From assembly GCA_038226665.1 (NCBI GenBank), contig JBBRQI010000002.1, positions 205,640 to 269,639 of the forward strand: a stretch of DNA of 64,000 nt, written 5' to 3'. Shown here in pieces: positions 54,945-63,803 of this stretch. The translations under genes and the position numbers were made by a program. The notes under the pieces were generated by a model, which was not told the DNA's origin, did no database searches, and was given only the letters and a program-made list of their open reading frames with translations. This DNA is from SZAS-103 sp038226665 (GTDB lineage: Bacteria > Pseudomonadota > Gammaproteobacteria > Xanthomonadales > Xanthomonadaceae). Each line of letters starts with the position of its first letter. The stretch's first letter is position 1.

Positions 54945-56081
54945 ATGACCACGCGCAAACGCAGTTCGGCAAAGGCGCAGAAACCGGTTCTCGCAGCCGT
55001 GCCGATGCCGACACTTGCCGAAGCGCGCGCGAGCATCGACGGCATCGACCTGCAAATACAGCGATTGATCGCCGAGCGTGCTCGCTGGGCGCAACAGGTC
55101 GGCAAGGCCAAGGGACCGCTCAAGGACGCGCTCGACTATTACCGGCCCGAGCGCGAAGCGCAGGTACTGCGGCGCGTGGTAGATCGCAACGACGGGCCGC
55201 TCAGCGACGAGCTGCTGGTGCGGTTGTTCCGCGAAATCATGTCGGCGTGCCTCGCGCAGCAGAAGCCGTTGAACATCGGATTCCTGGGCCCCGAAGGCAC
55301 GTTTTCGCAACAGGCCGCGCACAAGCACTTCGGTCATTCGGCGCATGGATTGCCGCTCTCGAGCATCGAGGAAGTGTTCCAGGAAGTCGAATCCGGCGCC
55401 GCGGATTTCGGCGTGGTGCCGGTCGAGAATTCGGGCCAGGGGACGATCCAGTCGACGCTCGACATGTTCCTGACATCGCCGTTGAAAATCTGCGGCGAGG
55501 TGGAATTGCGCGTGCATCAATACCTGTTGTCGCGCAGCGGACGCATCGAGGACATCGAGCGCGTGTATTCCCATCCGCAATCGCTCGCGCAGTGCAAGGC
55601 TTGGTTGCGCGCGAACCTGCCGAAAGCCGAGAAGATCGCGGTGTCGAGCAATGCCGAAGCGGCGCGCCGTGCGCGCAGTTCCGACGATGCGGCGGCGATT
55701 GCCGGCGAAGCGGCCGGACACGCGTATGGATTGAAGACGCTGGCCGGTCCGATCGAGGATCATGCCGACAACACGACGCGTTTCCTCGTGCTCGGCCGCG
55801 AACTGTTCCCGGCTTGCGGGCACGACCGCACTTCGCTGCTGGTCTTCGTGAAGGATCAGCCGGGCGCGCTGTTCAACGCGCTCAATCCGCTTGCGAAGCA
55901 TGGCATCAGCATGAACCGCATCGAGTCGCGGCCTGCGCATACCGGGCGCTGGCAATACGCGTTCTTCATCGATATCGCTGGTCATGTCGATGAGCCCGAG
56001 GTCCGCGCGGCGCTCGACGAACTGCGTCCTTATACATCGGAAGTGAAGGTGCTGGGCTCGTATCCGGTCGCGGTGTTGTGA
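54945..56081 (+). CDS. pheA: Bifunctional chorismate mutase / prephenate dehydratase
   Basis: 378 residues. A basic N-terminal tail leads to a chorismate mutase domain (about 20-105), a prephenate dehydratase domain (about 107-290) with GFLGPEGTFSQQAA, and a C-terminal ACT domain with the ESRP-type NRIESRPAHTGRW segment for phenylalanine feedback. It makes phenylpyruvate. It starts 5 bp after serC and overlaps hisC by 4 bp. Confidence 0.96.
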   Translation: MTTRKRSSAKAQKPVLAAVPMPTLAEARASIDGIDLQIQRLIAERARWAQQVGKAKGPLKDALDYYRPEREAQVLRRVVDRNDGPLSDELLVRLFREIMSACLAQQKPLNIGFLGPEGTFSQQAAHKHFGHSAHGLPLSSIEEVFQEVESGAADFGVVPVENSGQGTIQSTLDMFLTSPLKICGEVELRVHQYLLSRSGRIEDIERVYSHPQSLAQCKAWLRANLPKAEKIAVSSNAEAARRARSSDDAAAIAGEAAGHAYGLKTLAGPIEDHADNTTRFLVLGRELFPACGHDRTSLLVFVKDQPGALFNALNPLAKHGISMNRIESRPAHTGRWQYAFFIDIAGHVDEPEVRAALDELRPYTSEVKVLGSYPVAVL

Positions 56082-57235
56082 ATTCGCAGGCGTCGGATTT
56101 CGACGTGCCGGATTTCATTGCGTTCGCACAGACGGGGATTCGCGGATTGCGCGCCTACGATCCGGGCCATGACCTGGTCGCATTGCGCCGCGATTTCGGA
56201 GAGGCGGGATTGATCGAACTCGGTTCCAACGAAAATCCCTACTGCCCGAGTCCGGCGGCACGCGCGGCAGCGCTTGATGCGCTCAACGATCTGCATCGCT
56301 ATCCCGACCCGCTCGGCGGCGATCTCAAGCGTGCGCTTGCTGCGCATCATGGCGTGGATGTCGCGCAAATCCTGCTGGGCAATGGTTCGCACGAGCTGTT
56401 GATGCAGTTCGCGCAGGTGTTCGCGGGTCCCGGTATCGATGTCGTTGCTTCGCAGTACGGTTTTGCCGTGTACGCACTCGCTGCGCAAGCGGCTGGCGCA
56501 AACTTGAAATTGGCCGAAGCCTATCCGCACGGGCATGCAATGCCGCGTGGCCATGACCTTGATGCGATTGCTGCCGCGATCACGCCGGCTACGCGGCTGG
56601 TCTATCTCGCCAATCCGAACAATCCGACCGGCACCTGGTTTGCGACCGAAGCGTTCCATCAACTGTTGCACGCGCTGCCACGCGACATTCTGTTCGTGAT
56701 CGACGAGGCATATGCCGAATGCGTCACCGATCCTACGGTTACGTCGGCTGCCGCCTTGCTGCCGGGGCATCCGAACCTGATCGTCACCCGCACGTTCTCG
56801 AAGGCGTATGCGCTGGCGGGGCTGCGTGTCGGGTATGCGCTTGCGCATCCGGGATTGATCGCGGTGATGGAGCGGGTGCGCGAATCGTTCAACGTCAACA
56901 ACGTGGGGCTGGCGGCAGCGACCGCTGCGCTTGCCGACCAGCAGCATGTGGATTCGGTGCGCGAACGCAATGCGGTCGAGCGCGATGCACTCGCCACGGC
57001 GTTGCGCGAACGCGGGCATTTCGTGCATCCGTCGCAGGCCAATTTCCTGCTAGTCGAATTCGGTGCGCATACGCCTCCGATCGAATCCGCGCTGATCGCG
57101 CGCGGCATCGTGCTGCGACCAATGAGCGGTTACGGGTTGCCGGATTGCCTGCGCATCACGGTCGGCACGCGCGAGGAGAACGATCAGTTGTTGCATGCAC
57201 TGGACGCGATCGCTGCGAACGGAATCGAAGCATGA
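56078..57235 (+). CDS. hisC: Histidinol-phosphate aminotransferase
   Basis: 385 residues from the GTG at 56078, which overlaps the pheA stop (GTGA). Fold type I aminotransferase with NENPYCPSP near the N-terminus, NPNNPTGT in the middle and the PLP lysine in TFSKAYALAGLR. Aromatic aminotransferase activity is known for some members, and the position between pheA and aroA suggests use on phenylalanine or tyrosine precursors as well as histidine synthesis. Confidence 0.93.
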   Translation: MNSQASDFDVPDFIAFAQTGIRGLRAYDPGHDLVALRRDFGEAGLIELGSNENPYCPSPAARAAALDALNDLHRYPDPLGGDLKRALAAHHGVDVAQILLGNGSHELLMQFAQVFAGPGIDVVASQYGFAVYALAAQAAGANLKLAEAYPHGHAMPRGHDLDAIAAAITPATRLVYLANPNNPTGTWFATEAFHQLLHALPRDILFVIDEAYAECVTDPTVTSAAALLPGHPNLIVTRTFSKAYALAGLRVGYALAHPGLIAVMERVRESFNVNNVGLAAATAALADQQHVDSVRERNAVERDALATALRERGHFVHPSQANFLLVEFGAHTPPIESALIARGIVLRPMSGYGLPDCLRITVGTREENDQLLHALDAIAANGIEA

Positions 57236-58548
57236 GCTTCGACTGGATCGCGTCGCAAGGAAGCGCACTGCGCGGCGATGTGCGCGTTCCAGGCGACAAA
57301 TCCATTTCGCATCGCGCAGTGATGCTCGCCGCGATTGCGGATGGCACGTCGCACATCAGCGGTTTCCTCGAAGGCGAGGACACGCGCGCGACCGTCGCGA
57401 TCCTGCAACGGCTTGGCGTGCACATCGATGCGCCGACCAGCGGCGATCGCGTCGTGCATGGCGTTGGCTTGCATGGCTTGCACGGTGGCGATCGGGAACT
57501 CGATTGCGGCAATGCCGGCACCGGCATGCGCCTGTTGTGCGGATTGCTTGTCGGGCAGCGGTTCGACAGCGTGCTGGTCGGCGATGCATCCCTGTCGCGG
57601 CGGCCGATGGGTCGCGTGATCGAGCCGTTGACACGGATGGGCGCGTCGATCGATGCGGCTGAAGGCGGCCTTCCACCATTGCGGATTCGCGCGAAGCGAA
57701 CCTTGCAGGCGATCGATTTCAAGTCGCCCGTTGCGAGTGCGCAGGTCAAGTCGGCGGTCCTGCTCGCCGGCCTTTACGCGGACGGGACGACGCGCGTACG
57801 CGAGGCGCAGCCAACGCGCGATTACACCGAAAGCATGCTCGCCGCTTTCGGCTGGCCGATCCGTCATGCGCCTGGCGAAGCGGAACTCGAAGGCGGCCAT
57901 CGCCTGCGCGCCACCGCGATCATTGTCCCCGGCGACCTTTCATCGGCTGCATTCCTGCTGGTCGCGGCGAGCATCGTGCCGGGATCGGATCTGCTCATCC
58001 GGGATGTCGGCATCAACCCGCGACGCATCGGATTGCTGGTGGCATTGCGCGCGATGGGCGCGAATATCGTCGAGGAAAATCCGCGCCGCCTCGGCGGCGA
58101 ACCCGTGGCCGACCTGCGCGTGCGTGCTTCGGCACTGCATGGCATCGAGCTGCCAGCCGCGATCGTGCCCGACATGATCGACGAATTTCCCGCGTTGTTC
58201 GTCGCCACTGCATTCGCCGAAGGCACAACCACCGTGCGCGGCGCCGCCGAGTTGCGGGTCAAGGAATCCGATCGGCTCGCAGGCATGGCGACGGGACTAC
58301 GCGCGCTCGGCGTCGCGGTGGACGAAACGCCCGATGGCGCGACGGTCCATGGCCTCGGTGCGAAAGGACGCGTGCGTGGCGCGACGCTCGACAGCCTCGG
58401 CGATCATCGGCTCGCGATGGCGTTCGCGGTCGCTGCCCAGCGCGCGGACGATGATGTTCGCATTGCGGACTGCGCAAATGTTGCGACATCGTTTCCGGGA
58501 TTCGACACGCTTGCGAACGAACTTGGCATGAGCCTGAGCGCCGCTTAG
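57232..58548 (+). CDS. aroA: 3-phosphoshikimate 1-carboxyvinyltransferase (EPSP synthase)
   Basis: 438 residues from ATG 57232, overlapping the hisC stop by 4 bp. Signatures PGDKSISHRAVML at the N-terminus and LDCGNAGTGMRLL-type and RVKESDRLAGMATGLR segments are present. It joins shikimate-3-phosphate with phosphoenolpyruvate. The NAGTGMRLL block contains the glycine-rich loop. Its place in the operon with pheA and hisC fits aromatic biosynthesis. Confidence 0.96.
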   Translation: MSFDWIASQGSALRGDVRVPGDKSISHRAVMLAAIADGTSHISGFLEGEDTRATVAILQRLGVHIDAPTSGDRVVHGVGLHGLHGGDRELDCGNAGTGMRLLCGLLVGQRFDSVLVGDASLSRRPMGRVIEPLTRMGASIDAAEGGLPPLRIRAKRTLQAIDFKSPVASAQVKSAVLLAGLYADGTTRVREAQPTRDYTESMLAAFGWPIRHAPGEAELEGGHRLRATAIIVPGDLSSAAFLLVAASIVPGSDLLIRDVGINPRRIGLLVALRAMGANIVEENPRRLGGEPVADLRVRASALHGIELPAAIVPDMIDEFPALFVATAFAEGTTTVRGAAELRVKESDRLAGMATGLRALGVAVDETPDGATVHGLGAKGRVRGATLDSLGDHRLAMAFAVAAQRADDDVRIADCANVATSFPGFDTLANELGMSLSAA

Positions 58549-58558
58549 AGCTGGTCGT

Positions 58559-59248
58559 CTAGCGTTGGTCATCGATTTGGAAATTCACCGAAACTTCGGT
58601 GCTGCCGGAAATCGCCTCGCCAGCGTGGCGGGCAGGGCGGAAGTGCCAACCCCGCACTGCTTCCATCGCTGCGCTATCGAGCGTGCGCGAGCCGCTGGTG
58701 CCCGCGATGCGTACATCCTCGACATTGCCAAGCGCGTCGAGCGCAACCTGCAGCCGCACTTCACCTTCCTCGTGCGCACGCAATGCATCGGCGGGATAGT
58801 CGGGTTGATTACGCTCGATCACCTGGGCTTCGCTGTCGCCTTCCGCAGGCATTGCCTCCCCTGATGAAGCGGCAGGTTCTTGCGTGGCCTGTGTCGAACC
58901 AGAAGCCGCGCTCTCGACGTCCGGTTCGGCGGCTGCAGGAGTGGATGCGATATAGGCAGTGCCGGCGGTGGATTGCGCGGCTGGCGGCAGCGTCGAGAGT
59001 GCGCCGGGCGTCGGAGTGGGCAAGGGCGGATGGGTCGGGTCGAGTGCAATCGCGGGATTGGCTACGACGCGCGCTGATTGGGTCGCGTGCGTATGCAGCC
59101 AGAGTGCACCGACAGCCAAGCCGAGAACCAGCGCGATTGTGAACAGGATCGGCGCGAACCAGCGATGACCGGGTCGAAACAAGGCATACAACCTGCTCGG
59201 CAAGGATTCTTGTGTCGAATATTTTGGCGGATCGCTATGTTCGGTCAT
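58559..59248 (-). CDS. tonB: TonB-like energy transducer
   Basis: 229 residues from the ATG at 59248. One membrane helix (about 33-52) follows a short cytoplasmic N-terminus, then a Pro/Ala/Thr-rich periplasmic stretch and a C-terminal TonB domain (about 150-229) with PDYPADALRAHEEGEVRL and GWHFRPARHAG. It probably passes energy to outer-membrane transporters. No ExbB or ExbD is adjacent. It faces aroA with only 10 bp between the stops. Confidence 0.9.
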   Translation of the reverse strand: MTEHSDPPKYSTQESLPSRLYALFRPGHRWFAPILFTIALVLGLAVGALWLHTHATQSARVVANPAIALDPTHPPLPTPTPGALSTLPPAAQSTAGTAYIASTPAAAEPDVESAASGSTQATQEPAASSGEAMPAEGDSEAQVIERNQPDYPADALRAHEEGEVRLQVALDALGNVEDVRIAGTSGSRTLDSAAMEAVRGWHFRPARHAGEAISGSTEVSVNFQIDDQR

Positions 59249-59371
59249 GTCAGTCTTTGTGCGGACGCAGTCAGTTAGCCTCAGCAGCGCGAACAAGGCA
59301 AATCACGCATGGTTTGCGGCGTGGTCGTTCCAACCGCGATAATACCGGGCGAAAGATTCCCGGAGTGTTCC

Positions 59372-60769
59372 ATGCTTGATCCAATCCTGCTGCGTAGCCA
59401 GCTCGCGGCGACAGCCGAACGACTGAAGACGCAGCGCTATTTCGACCTTGATGCTGCCGCGCTCGAAGCATGCGAAACCGAGCGCAAGACGCTGCAGACA
59501 CGCACCCAGGAACTGCAAAACCTGCGCAACACACGCTCGAAAGCGATCGGCATGGCGAAAGCGAAAGGCGAGGATGTCGCGCCGTTGATGGCCGAGGTCG
59601 CAGGCATTGGCGACGAGCTCAAGGCTGGTGAAGTGCGTCTGGAAACCTTGCGCGCGCAGATCGAAGCTATCGCCGCCTGTGTGCCGAACCTTCCGCACGA
59701 ATCGGTGCCGCTCGGCGCGGACGAACATACGAACGTCGAGCAGCATCGCTGGGGCACGCCGCGCGCGTTCGATTTCGCGGTGAAAGATCATGTCGAGCTC
59801 GGCGCGCGCCACGGTGGCCTTGATGGCGACACCGGCGCGAAACTCTCCGGTGCGCGGTTCACCGTGCTGCGCGGCGGCATCGCGCGCCTGCACCGCGCAC
59901 TCGCGCAGTTCATGCTCGACCTGCACACAGTGGAGCATGACTATCTCGAATGCAATGTGCCGCTGCTGGTGAATGCGGAGTCGATGCGGGGAACTGGGCA
60001 GTTGCCGAAGTTCCAGGAAGATTTGTTCTCTACAGCAAACTTTGATCCCACGGAAGGCGCTTTTTCGGAACGTCTGAGCGAACTGCTGACTTCGGTCGAA
60101 CCTACACATTCCATGACTGGTCAAGAATTGACGACTCGTATCAAGCAGTGGACATCGGTTTTTGATAAACGCTATCTGATCCCGACCTCCGAAGTCCCGC
60201 TTACCAACATTGTTCGCGATGAAATCCTCGACGATGGTTCTTTGCCCCTGCGCATGACCGCCCACTCGCCATGTTTCCGCGCCGAAGCCGGCAGCCACGG
60301 ACGCGACACGCGCGGGATGATCCGCCAGCATCAATTCGAGAAAGTCGAACTCGTCAGCATCGCGCGTCCATCCGAGAGCGATGCCGAGCACGAACGCATG
60401 ACGCGCTGCGCGGAAGTCGTGCTGGAAAAACTCGGGCTGCCTTATCGGCGCATGCTGCTGTGCACCGGCGACATGGGCTTTGCCGCGCAGAAAACCTACG
60501 ATCTCGAAGTCTGGCTGCCGTCGCAGAACATGTATCGCGAAATTTCCTCGTGTTCGAATTGCGGCGATTTCCAGGCGCGCAACATGCACGCGCGCTGGCG
60601 CAATCCGGCGACCGGCAAGACCGAACTCGTGCACACGCTCAATGGATCGGGCGTCGCGGTCGGGCGCGCGCTGATCGCGGTGATGGAAAATTACCAGAAC
60701 GCCGACGGCTCGATCGCCGTTCCCGCCGTGTTGCGGCCCTACATGGGCGGCATCGACACCGTCGCCTGA
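59372..60769 (+). CDS. serS: Seryl-tRNA synthetase with an unusual internal insertion
   Basis: 465 residues from ATG 59372 with GGAG upstream. N-terminal coiled-coil arm (about 1-110), class II core with motif 2 FRAEAGSHGRDTRG and motif 3 GSGVAVGRALIAVMENYQ. Between GTGQLPKF and YLIPTSEVPL there is an additional segment of about 40 residues (about 222-264) not seen in the E. coli enzyme, and the DNA there is AT-richer than the rest of the gene. It charges tRNA-Ser; one tRNA-Ser gene lies 1.1 kb downstream. Confidence 0.93.
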   Translation: MLDPILLRSQLAATAERLKTQRYFDLDAAALEACETERKTLQTRTQELQNLRNTRSKAIGMAKAKGEDVAPLMAEVAGIGDELKAGEVRLETLRAQIEAIAACVPNLPHESVPLGADEHTNVEQHRWGTPRAFDFAVKDHVELGARHGGLDGDTGAKLSGARFTVLRGGIARLHRALAQFMLDLHTVEHDYLECNVPLLVNAESMRGTGQLPKFQEDLFSTANFDPTEGAFSERLSELLTSVEPTHSMTGQELTTRIKQWTSVFDKRYLIPTSEVPLTNIVRDEILDDGSLPLRMTAHSPCFRAEAGSHGRDTRGMIRQHQFEKVELVSIARPSESDAEHERMTRCAEVVLEKLGLPYRRMLLCTGDMGFAAQKTYDLEVWLPSQNMYREISSCSNCGDFQARNMHARWRNPATGKTELVHTLNGSGVAVGRALIAVMENYQNADGSIAVPAVLRPYMGGIDTVA

Positions 60770-60780
60770 AGGATTGCCCG

Positions 60781-61782
60781 ATGCAGGATCTGAACGATCT
60801 CTACTACTTCGCTATGGTCGTCGAACACGGAGGTTTTGCCGCGGCCGAGCGCGCGCTCGGGATTCCGAAATCGCGACTGAGCCGACGCATCGTGCAACTC
60901 GAAACCGATCTCGGCGTGCGCCTGCTGCAGCGCTCGACGCGCCGCTTCGCAGTGACTGAAGTCGGACAGAACGTGTATCGCCACGCGCAGGCGATGCTGT
61001 CGGAAGCGCAATCCGCGCGCGAAGCGGTGGACCGACTCAGCGCCGAGCCGCGTGGCGTGGTCAAGGTCAGTTGCCCGGTCGCGCTCGCGCAGCAGCAACT
61101 AGCGGGATTGTTGCCGGATTTCCTGATGATGCATCCGCTGGTGCGCTTGCAGATGCAGGTCAGCAATCGGCGCGTCGACCTCATCAACGAAGGCTTCGAC
61201 GTCGCGCTGCGCGTGCGCACGCAACTCAACGACGACGGCAGCCTGGTGATGCGCAGCTTCGGGCAGATCCGTGAATTGCTGGTTGCGAGTCCCGAATATC
61301 TCGATGCGAAAGGCCGGCCGAACCTGCCGCAGGATCTCGCCCAGCACCTGACATTGAGCATGAGCGAAGACGAAAGCCGCCAACGCTGGGAACTGCACGG
61401 CCCGGACAACGCGACCGTGCGCGTCGACATCCAGCCGCGCTTGATGGGCCACGACTTTCCGCTGCTGATGGAAACCGCCAAGCGCGGGCTTGGCATCGCG
61501 TTGCTGCCGGAAACGGTCTGCGCCGAAGCGATCCTGCGCGGCGAACTCGAGCCGGTGCTGCCGGATTGGTCGTTGCCGCAGGGCATTTGCCACGCCGTGT
61601 TTCCGTCGCGTCGCGGCCTGCTGCCAGCGGTGCGCGTGTTCATCGATTTCCTCGCCGAACGCCTGCCGCCATTGCTCGAAGCCACGCGCAGTGGCTGCAC
61701 GAAGAGCCGCGAAGAGTGCGCGATGCAGGCGCAGCAGAACCTGGCGAAGGAAAAGCTGGCGCAGCAGAAGTCGGCGGCGTGA
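60781..61782 (+). CDS. LysR-type transcriptional regulator
   Basis: 333 residues from MQDLNDLYYF at 60781, preceded by AAGGA. The N-terminal winged helix-turn-helix (about 1-62) is recognisable from AAERALGIPKSRLSRRIVQLE, and the rest is a type 2 periplasmic-binding-like effector domain ending in a Gln/Ala/Lys-rich tail. The effector and targets are unknown. It lies 11 bp after serS; regulation of serS or of divergent genes is not implied. Confidence 0.93.
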   Translation: MQDLNDLYYFAMVVEHGGFAAAERALGIPKSRLSRRIVQLETDLGVRLLQRSTRRFAVTEVGQNVYRHAQAMLSEAQSAREAVDRLSAEPRGVVKVSCPVALAQQQLAGLLPDFLMMHPLVRLQMQVSNRRVDLINEGFDVALRVRTQLNDDGSLVMRSFGQIRELLVASPEYLDAKGRPNLPQDLAQHLTLSMSEDESRQRWELHGPDNATVRVDIQPRLMGHDFPLLMETAKRGLGIALLPETVCAEAILRGELEPVLPDWSLPQGICHAVFPSRRGLLPAVRVFIDFLAERLPPLLEATRSGCTKSREECAMQAQQNLAKEKLAQQKSAA

Positions 61783-61836
61783 ACAATGCGCGAAACGTGC
61801 AGCCGTTACATCGCGCGTGCGAAAATCCGAAGTAAC

Positions 61837-61926
61837 GGAGAGATGGCCGAGCGGTTTAAGGCACTGGTCTTGAAAACCAGCGTGGTAGAGATACCACCGT
61901 GGGTTCGAATCCCACTCTCTCCGCCA
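61837..61926 (+). tRNA. tRNA-Ser (anticodon UGA), CCA encoded
   Basis: A 90-base cloverleaf: acceptor GGAGAGA pairs with TCTCTCC, the anticodon stem CTGGT/ACCAG holds a CTTGAAA loop with anticodon TGA, a long variable arm is present, and GTTCGAATC forms the T loop. A serine class tRNA reading UCA codons. The GCCA end is encoded. It may serve as a site for integration, since the DNA beyond it is AT-richer. Confidence 0.96.
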
Positions 61927-62154
61927 TTAAATGTGCTAACACATTGATAAACAAGTCAATCATTCGATTGGCCTATTTATTTCCCTACATCATCCCCTAC
62001 TGCCGACAAATTCTGGCCACCTTACTTCGCACACGAGGCCGCGTCAGTTTCGTGTGCATGGTCGAGATCAATCATCATCGGACGCCGCTGTCGCGTATGA
62101 CAACATGGTTTCATTGCGGCTGAAGTTCATAGCGGCAGGAACGTGTCCGTCGGG

Positions 62155-62391
62155 TCAGTCGAGCGGCTGCAACAACGCCGCTGGCGTCACCTTAAGCGCA
62201 CCCGCGAGACGATGGATGTTGAGCAAGGCGATGTTGCGCTGACCGCGCTCCACACCGCCCACATAGCTGCGCGCCAAGCCACTTTCGAGCGCCAACCGCT
62301 CCTGCGACCATTCCCGCGTCTTGCGTAGCTGGATCAGTCGCAGCCCGAACACGACTCTCGGATCGACGCTCTTGGGGACAGTTTTTCGCAT
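62155..62391 (-). CDS. XRE-family helix-turn-helix regulator
   Basis: 78 residues with a compact HTH (about 12-70): LRLIQLRKTREWSQERLALE, then SGLARSYVGGVERGQRN and a NIHRLAGALKVTPAALL tail. It binds DNA as a small repressor-type protein. Such proteins are typical of mobile elements and defence loci (controller or antitoxin type). The targets are unknown, and no partner toxin was recognised nearby. Confidence 0.88.
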   Translation of the reverse strand: MRKTVPKSVDPRVVFGLRLIQLRKTREWSQERLALESGLARSYVGGVERGQRNIALLNIHRLAGALKVTPAALLQPLD

Positions 62392-62656
62392 CCAAGGATG
62401 CTAGGGGTGCCCGCACTATCAGGCCACGCTCGATAAGGACACGTCTTATAGGTGACAATTCAAATCTGGCGTGCTACTGAAGAAAGACCTCATTGCGGCC
62501 TGCGAGCGATGAAGGAATGCACGCTGGTAGTATCAGATGCCGCACACCAGTCTGGGCTGCTTGGGAACAGCGCAGGAATAGAAGATTCGACCAAACAATT
62601 GGGGGATGCGAGAGATCGCCTCGAAGAGGCCGGTACATCACACACTGGGGAAGCTC

Positions 62657-63748
62657 ATGAATCGTCAAGCAATCATGGTCAGTCTGGTCTTGGGACTCGC
62701 GGTCAGCGGAATCGCCGCCGCCGCCGACAAGCCATCCGTGGAGGTGCACGGGAATTTTATTTACGGCACCAACCCGGACGAAGGAATTGCTTTCAAAATA
62801 TGCCCTGACAAGGTTTCAAGGGCGAAAGACCCATTCCTTGCCAAGCACGAATGCTTCGTTGCCAAAAATATCGATGTGGTTTCAAAGGACGTGGAGGCGA
62901 AGCTCACCATCCCGTCACTCAAGAACGTAGATTCCGATTGTTCTTATAGCGGAAACGGAACTTTCGTCGTTTCGACGTTCAGCTCAAGGAAGGAAGACCG
63001 GCGTGAGATGGGGGAGGGCGTCATAACAATTGCAGATGCGGTTGTTAGTTCAATTCGAGACCTGCACCAAACCAACAAAGACTGCGCCGCGAATGATAAC
63101 GAAGCGAGTGCGCCAACGCCTCCGCAGCAGTCCACACAAGACCCTGTGAACGCCCTACTGGTCTCAGCCGTTGCGGCGGGCGAGCGTGGCGACTTTGCAT
63201 CCGAAAAGAAAATATTGGTGCCGTTGGCACAACAGGGAAACGCAAAGGCAGCCCTTAACCTCGGAACCATGTACGCAATGGGTCAAGGCTTTCCGGCAGA
63301 TAACGTCCGAGCCTACACAATATGGACTCAGGTCATCTCATCATCCGATAGTCATGCGAGTGCGACCGCAGCAAAGTACCGCAGCATGCTTGTTCGTGAA
63401 ATGACTCCTGTCCAGCTTCAAAGAGCCAAACAATTGTTGGCTGCAAACACTGTTCCTCACGCGACTGCGGATCAAATGCGGGAAGTTCAACGGGAAGTTC
63501 AACAAGATTCTGCCAACGTGCAACGAAATGCCCAACGCGTTTCTTACGCGACGGTATTCACCTCGAATCGCGACGGCAGCGTTTCCATTCGGATGCCAAT
63601 TCATTATCACGGCACCACCATGAGCGGCAGTAATACCTTCACCCGTGGTGTGTCATTCAATGGTGTGGATTTCGCCGCGATGCAGGGTCACGATATTCAG
63701 ATTGTGCGTGAACCTGATAGCTCCGTGGATATCATTCAGTTTTATTGA
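62657..63748 (+). CDS. Secreted protein with Sel1-like repeat, function unknown
   Basis: 363 residues from the ATG at 62657 with GGGGAAG upstream. Signal peptide ending near SGIAAAA. An N-terminal domain (about 25-155) has three cysteines in a CPDK...HECF...DCSYSG pattern. A Sel1-like stretch (about 175-250, AAGERGDFASEKKILVPLA and KAALNLGTMYAMGQGF) follows, and then a Gln/Arg-rich segment and a C-terminal beta-like end. No known family for the N-terminal part. Composition is AT-richer than the core genes. Confidence 0.75.
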   Translation: MNRQAIMVSLVLGLAVSGIAAAADKPSVEVHGNFIYGTNPDEGIAFKICPDKVSRAKDPFLAKHECFVAKNIDVVSKDVEAKLTIPSLKNVDSDCSYSGNGTFVVSTFSSRKEDRREMGEGVITIADAVVSSIRDLHQTNKDCAANDNEASAPTPPQQSTQDPVNALLVSAVAAGERGDFASEKKILVPLAQQGNAKAALNLGTMYAMGQGFPADNVRAYTIWTQVISSSDSHASATAAKYRSMLVREMTPVQLQRAKQLLAANTVPHATADQMREVQREVQQDSANVQRNAQRVSYATVFTSNRDGSVSIRMPIHYHGTTMSGSNTFTRGVSFNGVDFAAMQGHDIQIVREPDSSVDIIQFY

Positions 63749-63803
63749 AGGCGGTTCAAATTATTGAGCCTTCCCAAGAATCCTATCTTACGGAGTATCG
63801 AAA

